A stretch of DNA of 64,000 bases from Methylocapsa aurea (GTDB taxonomy: Bacteria > Pseudomonadota > Alphaproteobacteria > Rhizobiales > Beijerinckiaceae): assembly GCF_000746085.1 (NCBI RefSeq), contig NZ_JQKO01000005.1, positions 183,482-247,481 on the forward strand, in the 5' to 3' direction. Under the pieces are notes generated by a model. That model made no database searches, was not told where the DNA came from, and saw nothing but the letters and a program-made list of their open reading frames with translations. Positions 9,443 through 18,468 of the stretch are shown here, in pieces. The position numbers and the translations under genes are program-made. Position 1 is the first letter of the stretch. The number at the start of each line of letters is the position of its first letter.

Positions 9443-10738
9443 ATGAACGCGATCGCCGATCTCTCCGCCGCGGAACGCGAAGCATTGCGAGACCGGGTCC
9501 GCGCCGACTACGACGCCTTCCGGGCGCGCGGCCTCAAGCTCGATATGACGCGCGGCAAGCCCTCCCCCGAACAGCTTGACCTCGCCAATGGCATGCTCGC
9601 CTTGCCCGGCAATGGCGACTACTTGACCCAGTCGGGCGAGGACGCCCGCAATTACGGCGGCCTGCAGGGCCTGCCCGAAACGAGGGCGCTGTTCTCGCAT
9701 GTGCTCGGAGCGCCGCAGGACCGCATCGTCGTCGGCGACAATTCGAGCCTCGCGCTGATGCATGATTGCCTCGTCTTCGCCCTATTGAAAGGCGTCCCTG
9801 GCTCGGCGCAACCCTGGTCCAAGGAGCCCTCCCCCGCCTTCATCTGCCCGACGCCAGGCTACGACAGGCATTTCGCGATCTGCGAGGAATTCGGCGTCCG
9901 CATGCTCCCTGTCCCATTAACGGGACATGGGCCGGACATGGACGCGGTTGAGGCTCTCGCTCTCGATCCGGCGGTGAAAGGCATGTGGTGCGTGCCTAAA
10001 TACTCGAACCCGACCGGGGAGATCTATTCTGACGCGACGATCCGGCGCCTCGCGTCCATGCGCGCCGGCGCCGCCGATTTCCGGCTGTTCTGGGACGACG
10101 CCTATAGCGTTCACCATTTGACGGAGCGCCGGCATCAAATCTTGAACATTCTCGATGAATGCGCCCTTGCCGGATGCCCGGACCGCCCCTTCGTCTTCGC
10201 CTCGACATCGAAAGTCACGCTGGCGGGAGCCGGGCTCGCCCTTTTCGCCGCCTCGCAAGCCAATGTCGCCTGGTTCCTCGCCCGGATCGGCAAGCGCACG
10301 ATCGGCCCGGACAAGTTGAACCAGTTGCGCCACGTCCGCTTTCTTAGGGACGAAGAAGGCCTGCGCCGCCACATGGACGCGCATCGCGCCTTGCTCGCCC
10401 CAAAATTTGCCGCCGTTCTGGAGGCGCTGGAGCGCCATCTTGCGGGATTTGGCGTCGCCCGCTGGAGCGCGCCGGAGGGCGGCTATTTCATCGCCGTCGA
10501 GGCCTTGGGCGGCGCCAAGCGCGTCGTCGAACTCGCCAAGCAAGCCGGCTTGGCATTGACGCCGGCGGGCGCGACTTGGCCTTATGGCCAGGATCCGCAC
10601 GACAGTTCGCTGCGGCTTGCGCCAACCTTTCCAACCCTCGATGATGTTCGCATCGCTTCGGAAGGCATAGCGCTTTGCATTCTGCTGGCGGGGATCGAGG
10701 CGCTCTGCCCTGTTGAGGGCGCGCTCGGAACGCAATGA
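9443..10738 (+). CDS. aspartate aminotransferase family protein, class Ic
   Basis: This is a PLP-dependent fold-type I aminotransferase of the subgroup similar to corynebacterial AspT (Asp_aminotransf family), which is distinct from classical AspC. The 431-residue protein contains NPTG at 189-192, a WDDAY segment near 217-221, and the probable PLP-binding lysine K257 in ASTSKVTLAGAG. It likely interconverts aspartate/glutamate and their oxo acids in the cytoplasm; the substrate is inferred from the family. GAGG lies 5 bases before the ATG. The stop codon sits inside a long hairpin (see 10730-10763). Confidence 0.88.
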   Translation: MNAIADLSAAEREALRDRVRADYDAFRARGLKLDMTRGKPSPEQLDLANGMLALPGNGDYLTQSGEDARNYGGLQGLPETRALFSHVLGAPQDRIVVGDNSSLALMHDCLVFALLKGVPGSAQPWSKEPSPAFICPTPGYDRHFAICEEFGVRMLPVPLTGHGPDMDAVEALALDPAVKGMWCVPKYSNPTGEIYSDATIRRLASMRAGAADFRLFWDDAYSVHHLTERRHQILNILDECALAGCPDRPFVFASTSKVTLAGAGLALFAASQANVAWFLARIGKRTIGPDKLNQLRHVRFLRDEEGLRRHMDAHRALLAPKFAAVLEALERHLAGFGVARWSAPEGGYFIAVEALGGAKRVVELAKQAGLALTPAGATWPYGQDPHDSSLRLAPTFPTLDDVRIASEGIALCILLAGIEALCPVEGALGTQ

Positions 10739-10763
10739 ACGCCCCGCAGCGCGTTCATTGCGT
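10730..10763 (+). terminator. 13-bp perfect hairpin spanning the aminotransferase stop codon
   Basis: A 13-base arm ACGCAATGAACGC (10730-10742) is repeated exactly inverted at 10751-10763 with an 8-base loop. The TGA stop (10736-10738) lies in the left arm. No T-run follows, so intrinsic termination is doubtful; it may instead stabilise the 3' end or assist Rho-dependent termination. Confidence 0.55.
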
Positions 10764-10840
10764 CGCCAAATCCTCGCCGCAGGGCTTTCGCGCCGCTGAA
10801 AAGCTCTGCTTACGATCAAAGATCTTGCTATAGTCGACCA

Positions 10841-12670
10841 ATGATCAAACCTGTCTCCCCTCCCGGCCTTTCCACGAAATCCTCGCAAAAGCCCTCGCCC
10901 CGCGCGCTATTGCCGCTGCTGCCTTACGTGCTGCGCTACAAGGCGCGAATCGCCGGCGCCCTGCTTGCCGTGACGGTCGCTTCCGCGGCGACCCTCGCGG
11001 TGCCTCTCGCAATCCGCCGCATGATCGATTTCGGCTTTTCCGTCGACAGCGCCGGCGTGATCAATACCTATTTCTTCGCGCTGATCGGCGTCGCCGGCAT
11101 TCTCGCGCTCGCCTCCGGATCCCGTTATTATTTCGTGACGACGCTCGGAGAACGCTTCGTCGCCGATCTCCGGACGGATGTTTTCAAGCATCTTTGCCGT
11201 CTTGACGCCGGCTTCTACGACACCGCGCAGACCGGCGAGCTTCTTTCGAGGCTCACCGCCGACACCACGCAGATGAAAACCGCCTTCGGCGCGACCGCGG
11301 CCTTGGCCCTGCGCAATTTTTTCCTCTTCCTCGGATCGATCGCGCTGATGGTCTATTCGAGCCCGAAGCTTTCGGCGGTGGTGCTGATCGCCATTCCGGT
11401 CATCGTCCTGCCGCTCGTCGCCTCGGGGCGCTCCGTGCGCAAGCGGTCCCGCAAGGCGCAGGACACGCTCGCCGAGGCGAGCGCCTATGCCGGCGAAAAT
11501 CTCGCCGCGGTCCGGGTGATGCAGGCCTATGGCGCGGAACCGGCGACCAGCCAGCGCTTCGGCGCTGCCGTCGAAGAAGCCTATCGGGCCGCGCGCAATG
11601 CCGCCGCCGCCAGAGCCAGCCTCTCCTTCGTGGCGATCTTCCTGATTTTCGCCAGCATCGTCGGCGTCCTGTGGTTTGGCGCGCAGGACGTCCTCGCCGA
11701 TCGCATGACGGGCGGCCTATTGTCGCAGTTTCTGCTCTACGCCATTTTAGGCGCGAGCGCGCTCAGCGAATTGAGCCAGGTCTGGGGTGAAATATCCTCG
11801 GCCTCGGGCTCCGCCGGACGCATCGCCGAAATTCTCGCCGTCCAGCCGACCATCCAAGCGCCTGTTCCGGCGGCCATCCTGCCCTCGCCGAGCCGGGGCG
11901 ACATCCGCTTCGAACATGTCGATTTTTCCTATCCGACCCGGCCTTCGGACGCCGCTTTGCACGATCTCTCGTTCAAGATCGCGGCGGGCGAAACCGTCGC
12001 CATCGTCGGCCCCTCAGGCGCCGGCAAGACGACTTTGTTCCAGCTTCTTTCCCGGTTCTATGACCCGACTTCGGGCCGCATCCTGCTCGATGGCGTCGAC
12101 ATCAAGACCGCCGATCCGGCCGAGTTGCGGCGGCGGATCAAAAGCGTGCCGCAGGATCCGGTAATCTTCAGCGCCTCGATCGCCGACAATATCCGCTATG
12201 GCGCGCCGGAGGCCAGCGACGAGGCCGTGCGCGACGCCGCCCGGCGCGCCGCCGCCGACGATTTTATCCGCGCCCTGCCCGAGGGCTATGCGACCCGCGC
12301 TGGCGAACGCGGGGTCACCCTGTCGGGCGGCCAGCGCCAGCGGATCGCCATCGCTCGGGCGATCTTGCAGGAGGCGCCGGTGCTGCTTCTCGACGAAGCC
12401 ACCTCCGCGCTCGATTCCGAAAACGAGGTCCTGGTCCAGACAGCGCTCGAAAAGGTGATGTCGGAGCGCACGACGCTGGTCATCGCGCATCGCCTCGCGA
12501 CCGTTCTCAACGCCGACCGCATTCTGGTTCTGGAGAATGGCCAATTGGTTGAGGAGGGCGTGCATGCGACCCTGGTCGCCAAGGACGGCCTCTATGCGCG
12601 CCTCGCCAAGCTTCAATTCGAAACCGGCGCCGCGGCGCTCAAGAACGGAGAGAGCGCAGCGGCCGAGTGA
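10841..12670 (+). CDS. MsbA-type ABC exporter, fused permease and ATPase
   Basis: This is an inner-membrane half-transporter that would act as a homodimer, likely exporting a lipid or other hydrophobic substrate. The 609 residues hold an ABC_membrane domain with six membrane segments (about 35-325) and an ATP-binding domain (about 355-595). Walker A is GPSGAGKTT (390-398), the signature is LSGGQRQRIAIARA, Walker B is [12 protein letters not shown], and the H-loop is VIAHRLAT. The family includes MsbA and many uncharacterised exporters; nothing here fixes the substrate. It stands alone in its direction. Confidence 0.88.
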   Translation: MIKPVSPPGLSTKSSQKPSPRALLPLLPYVLRYKARIAGALLAVTVASAATLAVPLAIRRMIDFGFSVDSAGVINTYFFALIGVAGILALASGSRYYFVTTLGERFVADLRTDVFKHLCRLDAGFYDTAQTGELLSRLTADTTQMKTAFGATAALALRNFFLFLGSIALMVYSSPKLSAVVLIAIPVIVLPLVASGRSVRKRSRKAQDTLAEASAYAGENLAAVRVMQAYGAEPATSQRFGAAVEEAYRAARNAAAARASLSFVAIFLIFASIVGVLWFGAQDVLADRMTGGLLSQFLLYAILGASALSELSQVWGEISSASGSAGRIAEILAVQPTIQAPVPAAILPSPSRGDIRFEHVDFSYPTRPSDAALHDLSFKIAAGETVAIVGPSGAGKTTLFQLLSRFYDPTSGRILLDGVDIKTADPAELRRRIKSVPQDPVIFSASIADNIRYGAPEASDEAVRDAARRAAADDFIRALPEGYATRAGERGVTLSGGQRQRIAIARAILQEAPVLLLDEATSALDSENEVLVQTALEKVMSERTTLVIAHRLATVLNADRILVLENGQLVEEGVHATLVAKDGLYARLAKLQFETGAAALKNGESAAAE

Positions 12671-12671
12671 G

Positions 12672-12818
12672 CGCCGGAGCGCCTCCCCATCGGATGGACT
12701 CATTTGATCGAACGGGAACCACTCAGATTCGAAGAGTTGGAGCATGTTCTTATGAGACATCGGATATATCCGATGTCTCAATATCGAAAAAAAGCCAATC
12801 AGCTTTGTTGGAACATGC
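12672..12818 (+). repeat. intergenic palindromic repeat, R4-like half then R3 copy 1
   Basis: The stretch begins with an R4-like segment (GAGCGCCTCCCCATCGG...) and continues into an R3 unit from 12739. R3 contains a perfect 26-bp palindrome at 12754-12779 (arms GAGACATCGGATA), followed by ATATCGAAAA and a closing AACATGC. A diverged inverted copy of R3 lies at 13804-13887. Confidence 0.75.
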
Positions 12819-12848
12819 GCTAAGGCGCGCCCCGGGAACAGCTGGAAA

Positions 12849-13199
12849 TCAATCCACCGAATCATACATGGATTGAAAATTGCCGAGCTTCGCCCAGGTC
12901 TCCGCATTGGTCTGTTTCAATGACCTCCATTGGACCAGGAGCTCATCGAAAATCAGCTCGTCGAAATTGAAGACTTGCTCCGGCAGGACGGCGACAGGCG
13001 CATGGATGCCGGTTTTGATCTCCTCGAGCAGACCGGGATCGGCGACATGAACGCCTCTTTCAGAGGTCGTCATCAAGACCCTTTTCATTGGCTTTCCGCC
13101 AAGGGCTTGGACGATGACCAATTGCTGCTGCATGTGAGCGACCTCGACCCATTGCGCCCGAATCGCGCGGGCGGCAAGTTGAACATCAGATAGCGGCAA
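12849..13199 (-). CDS. small hypothetical protein
   Basis: This frame encodes up to 116 residues from a TTG at 13199; an in-frame ATG at the AHMQQQ segment is possible. The central part (SERGVHVADPGLLEEIKTG, then VLPEQVFNFDELIFDELL) looks like real protein, but no family is recognised and no membrane segment is present. Base composition is lower in GC than the neighbours. Together with the GNAT gene it is bracketed by inverted R3 repeats, which suggests acquired DNA. It may be spurious. Confidence 0.38.
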   Translation of the reverse strand: MPLSDVQLAARAIRAQWVEVAHMQQQLVIVQALGGKPMKRVLMTTSERGVHVADPGLLEEIKTGIHAPVAVLPEQVFNFDELIFDELLVQWRSLKQTNAETWAKLGNFQSMYDSVD

Positions 13200-13266
13200 T
13201 TCGCGAAATCTCAGTGACGCAACCGCCGAATCGTCAGCTTGTCAATGGCGTAGTCCATAAAATTAC

Positions 13267-13740
13267 TCAAGCGCCTTTTGTCCACCGGAGGCGCCAGGTT
13301 TTCAGGCCGGAACGCGGATTGACGCCCTCCGCGCATTTTTCAAATCCTTCGCGCTCGTAGAACCGGACCGCCCGCCCATTGTCCTGGTTGACGTCCAATT
13401 CGAGCCCGATTGGCGCGCGCCGCCGCGCCTCGTTTAAAAGCAGCATCGCCGCGCCGCTTCCTTTCGCATCGGGCGCCACGGCGATCTGGTCGAGATAGCC
13501 GCTCACCGGGTCGAGCGTTGCGAAGCCGATCAGCCGGTTCGCGCCATCATAAGCGCAAAAAATTGCCGCCCCGGACGCCTTGAGCGCTTGCATATGAGCG
13601 CAAAACCATGGCCGCCGGGCCGAAAAATCGATCTCCGGCATCGCCTCGCGCCAGCTTGCGACCCAAAGATCGGCCAGGCGCGGCAAGTCCTCGTCTTGGG
13701 AGTCGCGTATGGCGATGGCGCGGAACATATTTGCAAGCAT
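13267..13740 (-). CDS. GNAT family N-acetyltransferase
   Basis: This 157-residue acetyltransferase would use acetyl-CoA to acetylate an unknown small molecule or protein amine. The family pattern is visible: RLADLWVASWREAMPEI near the N-terminus, then IGFATLDPVSGYLDQIAVAPDAKGSGAAMLL (motif A region, with the acetyl-CoA loop at DAKGSGAA) and LDVNQDNGRAVRFYEREGF, the common motif B end. ATGs at 13740 and 13728 are both possible starts; neither has a good ribosome site. Confidence 0.8.
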   Translation of the reverse strand: MLANMFRAIAIRDSQDEDLPRLADLWVASWREAMPEIDFSARRPWFCAHMQALKASGAAIFCAYDGANRLIGFATLDPVSGYLDQIAVAPDAKGSGAAMLLLNEARRRAPIGLELDVNQDNGRAVRFYEREGFEKCAEGVNPRSGLKTWRLRWTKGA

Positions 13741-14081
13741 AGCATATAAGGCGCGCCATGGCTGGCGCTGTGACGCGCCTTGCGCGCTGGCATGGATCGA
13801 TTTAGAGCCTGTTCTGGAAAAAGCTGAACCGACTCTTTTCGATATTTAGACATCGGCTATATCCGATGTGTCATAAAAACATGCTCCAGCCGTCTGAATC
13901 CGATAGCGCCAAGCGGAAATCGATCTCCTTCCTTATCTGGTTGTTTTAGCGCATGATCTTGTCCACGAAGCGCTCCCTTCGGCGCATATGCGAGATCGGC
14001 ATTTCCGGATCCTCCGCTTGACGCATCTCACCGAACCCGCATCGGCCAGATCGAACGGATCCACTCGGAAAACGTCGCCAG
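13741..14081. other. intergenic region with an R3 repeat
   Basis: The 341 bases before recF contain the inverted R3 copy at 13804-13887. Beyond it I see no open frame with coding character, no RNA gene and no clear promoter. Confidence 0.6.
13804..13887 (-). repeat. R3 repeat copy 2 (inverted relative to copy 1)
   Basis: On the minus strand this reads GGAGCATGTTTTTATGACAC, then a near-perfect ACATCGGATATAGCCGATGT palindrome and ATATCGAAAA, matching copy 1 at 12739-12818 over most of its length. The two copies face each other about 1 kb apart. Confidence 0.75.
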
Positions 14082-15272
14082 ATGCCCCTTCAGGTCGGAA
14101 TGGAGCAAGTTGACCCGATCGCCCGCCGGCGCATCCCGGCCGCCGGCGTGCGGCGCGTCACGCTTGCCGATTTTCGCTCCTATGCCGCGCTCGATCTCGA
14201 CATTTCCGCCTCCCTCGTCGTCCTCAGCGGCGACAATGGCGCCGGCAAGACCAATCTGCTTGAAGCCTTGTCGCTGCTCGCGCCGGGGAGGGGCCTGCGG
14301 CGGGCGGAATTGAGCGATTGCACGCGCCAGACCGGAGGCGGCGGCTTCGCGGTTTCGGTCGAACTCGAAACGCCTTGCGGCGCCGTTCAGCTCGGAACCG
14401 GCATAGAGCCGCCAAGAAATGCGCCGCCGCTGCGCAAATATCGGATCAATCGCGAGCCGGTCAGCTCCATCCGCCTCTTTAGCGACCATATCCGCGTGGT
14501 TTGGCTGACGCCGGCGATGGATGGACTCTTCGCCGGAGCGGCGGGGGAGCGGCGGCGATTCCTCGACCGTCTTGTGCTCTCGATCGACGCCGATCATGGC
14601 GCAAGGGTCAATGCGCTCGAGCGGGCCCTGCGCGGCCGCAACCGCCTGCTTGCGGACGGCTCCAGCCATGGCGACAGGATCTGGCTCGACGCGATCGAGC
14701 GGGAAATCGCCGAGCTCGCCATCGCCGTCTCCGCCGCGCGCCTCGAGACCGTCTCGCATCTCTCCGCTCTCATTCTCGCCGCCCGCTCGGATGCTCTTTT
14801 CCCCTGGGCCGAACTGAAGCTTCAAGGCGAGGTCGAGCATTTGGTCGAGGAGCGCTCGGCTCTTGAGGCCGAGGATATTTATCGCGGGCTTTTGCGCGAC
14901 AACCGGGCGCGCGATGCAGCGGCCGGGCGCACCCTGATCGGACCGCAGGCCAGCGACCTGCTTGTGAAGCACGGTCCCAAACAGGCCGAGGCGGCGCAGG
15001 CTTCGACCGGCGAGCAAAAGGCGCTTCTCGTCGGCCTGGTTCTGGCCCATGCCCGCCTCGTCAAGGCAATGAGCGGGATCGCCCCGCTCGTCCTGCTCGA
15101 CGAAATCGCAGCCCATTTCGACCCAGTTCGCCGCGCGGCCCTTTATGATGGCCTCGAGACCTTGGGCGGGCAAATCTGGCTGACCGGCGCCGATCCCGCG
15201 ACTTTCGCCGCGATCAAGGCGCGGGCGCAAATGCTGACAGTGACGCCCGGGCGCGTCGCCGCCTTCGCATGA
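14082..15272 (+). CDS. recF: DNA replication and repair protein RecF
   Basis: RecF is an SMC-like ATPase that loads RecA at single-strand gaps with RecO and RecR. The 396-residue protein has the family start RVTLADFRSYAALDL, Walker A GDNGAGKTN, the signature STGEQKALLVGLVLAHA and Walker B PLVLLDEIAAHFD. ATG at 14082 is the longest start; ATG at 14100 (MEQVDPIARR) has an AGG at 5 bases and may be the true one. recF is not next to dnaA-dnaN here, a common separation in this order. Confidence 0.93.
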   Translation: MPLQVGMEQVDPIARRRIPAAGVRRVTLADFRSYAALDLDISASLVVLSGDNGAGKTNLLEALSLLAPGRGLRRAELSDCTRQTGGGGFAVSVELETPCGAVQLGTGIEPPRNAPPLRKYRINREPVSSIRLFSDHIRVVWLTPAMDGLFAGAAGERRRFLDRLVLSIDADHGARVNALERALRGRNRLLADGSSHGDRIWLDAIEREIAELAIAVSAARLETVSHLSALILAARSDALFPWAELKLQGEVEHLVEERSALEAEDIYRGLLRDNRARDAAAGRTLIGPQASDLLVKHGPKQAEAAQASTGEQKALLVGLVLAHARLVKAMSGIAPLVLLDEIAAHFDPVRRAALYDGLETLGGQIWLTGADPATFAAIKARAQMLTVTPGRVAAFA

Positions 15273-15417
15273 AGGAAACGGCCAGGGCGGCGCCCCGCGC
15301 TCCCGCTGAAATCGCTCACAATCGGACTTGCGATCTTATATACTGACCAAAAGAGGCTCCGCCGCCGCCGTCCAGAGATCAATGATTCCGCACGAACCAG
15401 GAAGCGAATCGCATTAA

Positions 15418-16626
15418 ATGGCACAACAAGACAAGGACGCCAGCGCCGCCGCGGCCAAGCCGAAACCGGGCCTGTTCGCCCGCGTTTTCGGGCGCAAGGA
15501 AGCCCCCGCCGCCGCGCCGGAGCCCTTGCCCGAGGAACTCGCGCCGGCGCAGATCCTAGAGGCCGAGCCTTTCTTGGAGGCTGACTCTTGGCCGGAGGAA
15601 GCCTTGGAGCCGCCGGTCGCCAACGCCGCGCCCGCGCCAGCCGAAGCTTTGGAGCCTGCCGAATTTTTCGAGCCGGCTGCGGCCAAGTCGTCCGAGCCGC
15701 CGCCGCGGCGCGGCTGGTGGGCAAGATTGCGCGAGGGTCTGGCGCGCTCCTCCAATTCGATCGGAAGCGGCCTGATCGCCATATTCACCAAGCGCAAGCT
15801 CGACGAGTCCATGCTCGACGATCTGGAAGATGTGCTGATCCGGGCCGATCTCGGCGTCGCAACCGCGGCGCGGATCGCGAAAATCGTCGGCAAGGGCCGC
15901 TACGATAAGAATGTCGAGGTCGAGGAAGTAAAGGCGATCCTTGCCGCCGAAGTCGAGCGCGTGCTGGCCCCTTACGCCAAGCCGCTAGAGCTCGATCCCG
16001 CAACAAAGCCTTACATCATTCTCGTGGTCGGCGTGAACGGATCGGGCAAGACGACAACCATCGGCAAGATCGCGGCGCAATTTACCGCCGAAGGCCGCAA
16101 GGTTCTGCTCGCCGCCGGCGACACCTTTCGCGCCGCCGCAATCGAGCAATTGCTGATCTGGGGCGCCCGCCTTGGATGTCCGGTCATTTCGCGCGAACAG
16201 GGAGCCGACGCCTCGGCTCTCGCCTTCGATGCGATCAAGGCCGCGCAGGAGCGCGGCGACGATGTCGTCCTCATGGATACCGCCGGGCGCCTGCAAAACC
16301 GGACCGAGCTCATGGCCGAGCTCGAGAAAATCATTCGCGTCATGAAAAAGGTCGATCCCCGCGCGCCGCATGCCGTGCTTCTCGTCCTCGATGCGACCGT
16401 CGGCCAGAACGCCCTGAGTCAGGTCGAGATTTTCGGCAAAGTCGCCGGGGTGACGGGCCTTGTCATGACCAAGCTCGACGGAACCGCGCGCGGGGGAATC
16501 CTCGTTGCGATCACCGACAAATTCGAGCTTCCGATTCATTACATCGGCGTTGGCGAAACCGCCGAAGACCTCGAAGCTTTTACGGCCCGCGATTTCGCCC
16601 GGGCCATTGCGGGGCTGGATGGCTAG
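15418..16626 (+). CDS. ftsY: signal recognition particle receptor FtsY
   Basis: FtsY is the membrane-associated SRP-receptor GTPase that targets ribosome-nascent chain complexes to SecYEG. The 402-residue protein has an acidic, Ala/Pro-rich A domain (about 1-95), then the NG domain. G motifs are visible: GVNGSGKTTTIGKIA (P-loop), DTFRAAAIEQL, DTAGRLQNRTELM and TKLDGTARGG. The ATG at 15418 follows GCATTAA with no clear Shine-Dalgarno. ispZ follows after 171 bases in the same direction. Confidence 0.96.
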   Translation: MAQQDKDASAAAAKPKPGLFARVFGRKEAPAAAPEPLPEELAPAQILEAEPFLEADSWPEEALEPPVANAAPAPAEALEPAEFFEPAAAKSSEPPPRRGWWARLREGLARSSNSIGSGLIAIFTKRKLDESMLDDLEDVLIRADLGVATAARIAKIVGKGRYDKNVEVEEVKAILAAEVERVLAPYAKPLELDPATKPYIILVVGVNGSGKTTTIGKIAAQFTAEGRKVLLAAGDTFRAAAIEQLLIWGARLGCPVISREQGADASALAFDAIKAAQERGDDVVLMDTAGRLQNRTELMAELEKIIRVMKKVDPRAPHAVLLVLDATVGQNALSQVEIFGKVAGVTGLVMTKLDGTARGGILVAITDKFELPIHYIGVGETAEDLEAFTARDFARAIAGLDG

Positions 16627-16797
16627 AAAAGCCGCTCGCAGCGCGATCGCATTGCAAAGCCGAAGCGATCCTGCGCGGTTCGCCGACTTGGCATTATTTT
16701 CCGTCAGGACGGCGATTGCCTTTTGGAGTGCGCGGGCTCGGTCGCCACAAAGCGACCCGCCTTTGATGGAACGAAACGACAAGAAAGGTTGGCTTGA

Positions 16798-17484
16798 ATG
16801 AGCGAAGTCTCGAAACGCGTCCCCACCGCCGCATCGAAACAGGTCAAAGCGGGGGCGGTCTGGCTGAAGCTTGGCGTGGAAATGGGGCCGCTGATCCTGT
16901 TTTTCTTCGCCAATGCGCGGCCGAAGCTTTTCGAGCCCCTGGCCGGACTTTTTCTGCCGGAATCGATCTTGAGCGGCCCAAACGCCGGGCTCTATACGGC
17001 GACTCTCGTTTTGATGGCGGCGGTCATGGTCGCCCTGATCGTCTCCTATGCGCAGACGCGCCGACTCCCGGCCGTGCCGCTCATGACAGCCGTTCTGGCG
17101 GTCGGCTTCGGCGCGCTGACGCTCTATCTCCAGGATACGACTTTCATCAAGATGAAGCCGACCGTGCTTTATGCTTGCTTCGGCTTGGCGCTTTTCGGCG
17201 GCCTCGCGATCAACAAGCTGCTCCTGCCGATCGTGTTCGACAACGCCATGGCTCTGACCGAACGGGGCTGGCGCCTGCTCACCCTGCGCTGGGCTGGATT
17301 TTTCTTCGTTCTTGCGCTTTTGAACGAGATTGTCTGGCGCACCCAGTCGAATGACGTCTGGGTTTCCTTCAAATTTCCTGGAATTATGATTTTGCTCTTT
17401 GTTTTTGCCGTCGCGCAAGCGCCTCTTATGCTGCGGCACAAGCTGGAAGAGGAAGAAGAGGAGAAGGCGACGGACCCTTGTTGA
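16798..17484 (+). CDS. ispZ: inner membrane septation protein IspZ/YciB
   Basis: This is a polytopic inner-membrane protein of the septation protein A family, implicated in cell-envelope and septum maintenance. The 228 residues contain the family block VEMGPLILFFFANARPKLF, five or six membrane segments, and NEIVWRTQSNDVWVSFK late in the protein, all typical. It ends in a very acidic Glu-rich tail (LEEEEEEKATD). ftsY-ispZ is a frequent pairing in Hyphomicrobiales. ATG at 16798 follows GAAAGGTTGGCTTGA. Confidence 0.93.
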   Translation: MSEVSKRVPTAASKQVKAGAVWLKLGVEMGPLILFFFANARPKLFEPLAGLFLPESILSGPNAGLYTATLVLMAAVMVALIVSYAQTRRLPAVPLMTAVLAVGFGALTLYLQDTTFIKMKPTVLYACFGLALFGGLAINKLLLPIVFDNAMALTERGWRLLTLRWAGFFFVLALLNEIVWRTQSNDVWVSFKFPGIMILLFVFAVAQAPLMLRHKLEEEEEEKATDPC

Positions 17485-17570
17485 GGGCGCCCGCCGGTAA
17501 ACGGAGCCGCGCTCATCTGCATCCAAGACGGTTTAATGGCTTTGCTTGAAAATCCCGGCGAGAAAGGCGG

Positions 17571-17864
17571 TCAGAGTCGGTATTGCTGAATTCGGGTGGT
17601 GCGCAGGCCGGCGAGGCCATGCTGATCGATGGACATCTGCCAGGACAGGAATTCATCGACCGTCAAAGTATAGCGGCTGCAGGCTTCCTCCAGCGAAAGA
17701 AGGCCGCCGCGCACAGCAGCCACGACTTCCGCCTTGCGCCGGATGACCCAGCGCTTGGTTGTCGCGGGCGGCAAATCAGCGATCGTCAAGGGGCTGCCAT
17801 CCGGCCCAATAACATATTTCGCCCTATGACGATTCGGTTCGGCCATCTTCAAAAACTCACGCAT
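17571..17864 (-). CDS. sciP: CtrA inhibitor SciP (DUF1153)
   Basis: SciP is a small helix-turn-helix protein that binds CtrA and blocks its recruitment of RNA polymerase, part of alphaproteobacterial cell-cycle control. The signature blocks YVIGPDGSPLTIADLPP, RWVIRRKAEVVAAVRGGLLS and EEACSRYTLTVDEFLSWQ are nearly complete. The ATG at 17864 (MREFLKMAEPN, 97 residues) has AAGG eight bases upstream; ATG 17846 (MAEPNRH, 91 residues) starts closer to the conserved domain, and 17891 gives 106. A CtrA-like box lies 40 bases upstream of 17864. Confidence 0.9.
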   Translation of the reverse strand: MREFLKMAEPNRHRAKYVIGPDGSPLTIADLPPATTKRWVIRRKAEVVAAVRGGLLSLEEACSRYTLTVDEFLSWQMSIDQHGLAGLRTTRIQQYRL

Positions 17865-17903
17865 TACACTGACCTTGATGTCGGTCAACATAAGGCGGGT
17901 GTT

Positions 17904-17918
17904 TTAAGATTTACCTAA
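17904..17918 (-). promoter_or_regulatory. CtrA-box-like site upstream of sciP
   Basis: The minus strand reads TTAG-GTAAATC-TTAA, which matches the CtrA consensus TTAA-N7-TTAA at seven of eight positions. It lies 40-54 bases before the preferred sciP ATG. In Caulobacter sciP belongs to the CtrA regulon, so the site is plausible, but an AT-rich 8-base match can occur by chance. Confidence 0.42.
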
Positions 17919-18048
17919 ACCGATGCCCTGGTTTTGCTGGCGAATCTCCGCGCCGCCGCCTTTAATCCTCTTGCAGCAATTCCCTTGCAACGGATCGAGA
18001 GCTTCACGATTCATGGCTCTCGTTGCGGCAATCCATTTGCGTAACGTT

Positions 18049-18173
18049 AGAGCATGATGCCGAAAAGTGGGAACCGGTTTTCGGATGACATCATGCTCTA
18101 ACACTTTGAGGAGAGGCGGATTCAGACTTTGAACGAGATCGCGTTGCGATTCCGTCCAAAATCATCCGGCTCC
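18049..18173 (+). repeat. R1 intergenic repeat, copy A
   Basis: This copy of an about 126-bp repeat starts with AGAGCATGATG and its inverse CATCATGCTCT, enclosing a hairpin CCGAAAA...TTTTCGG, then a second hairpin with ATCGC-GTT-GCGAT inside a GGAC/GTCC-type closing region and ending at ATCATCCGGCTCC. Other copies are at 21011, 36975 and 62389. It yields spurious short reading frames on both strands. Confidence 0.85.
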
Positions 18174-18468
18174 AGGGAAGCCGCGGCGGCATCTGAAAGC
18201 GTTCTCGAAAGTTCAGAAGGTCTGCGGCGAAAAAGTCTGTCGGGTTTTTCGGGACCTGCTATAAAGCATTTCCGACTTTATCCGAACCATGCCAGCGGCG
18301 GAGCGAAGGCGTTGGCGGAGGCCGGAGCGATCCCGAGAATTCGGTCGCGGGAAATTTTTCAAGATTTTGTAAAGTCCCGTGGGGTTGCCTTGTTCCGCGC
18401 TTCGCGCAACCCGGCTGAAACCGGCCTTGGAGGCGGAGCGCGCTCCGGCCGGCCATTGAAGCGAGCGA
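18174..18468. other. upstream region of mnmA without visible gene
   Basis: About 295 bases between repeat R1-A and mnmA hold no recognisable RNA or protein gene. The mnmA promoter should be here. A T/A-rich stretch (ATAAAGCATTTCCGACTTTA, near 18261) is the only weak candidate. Confidence 0.4.
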
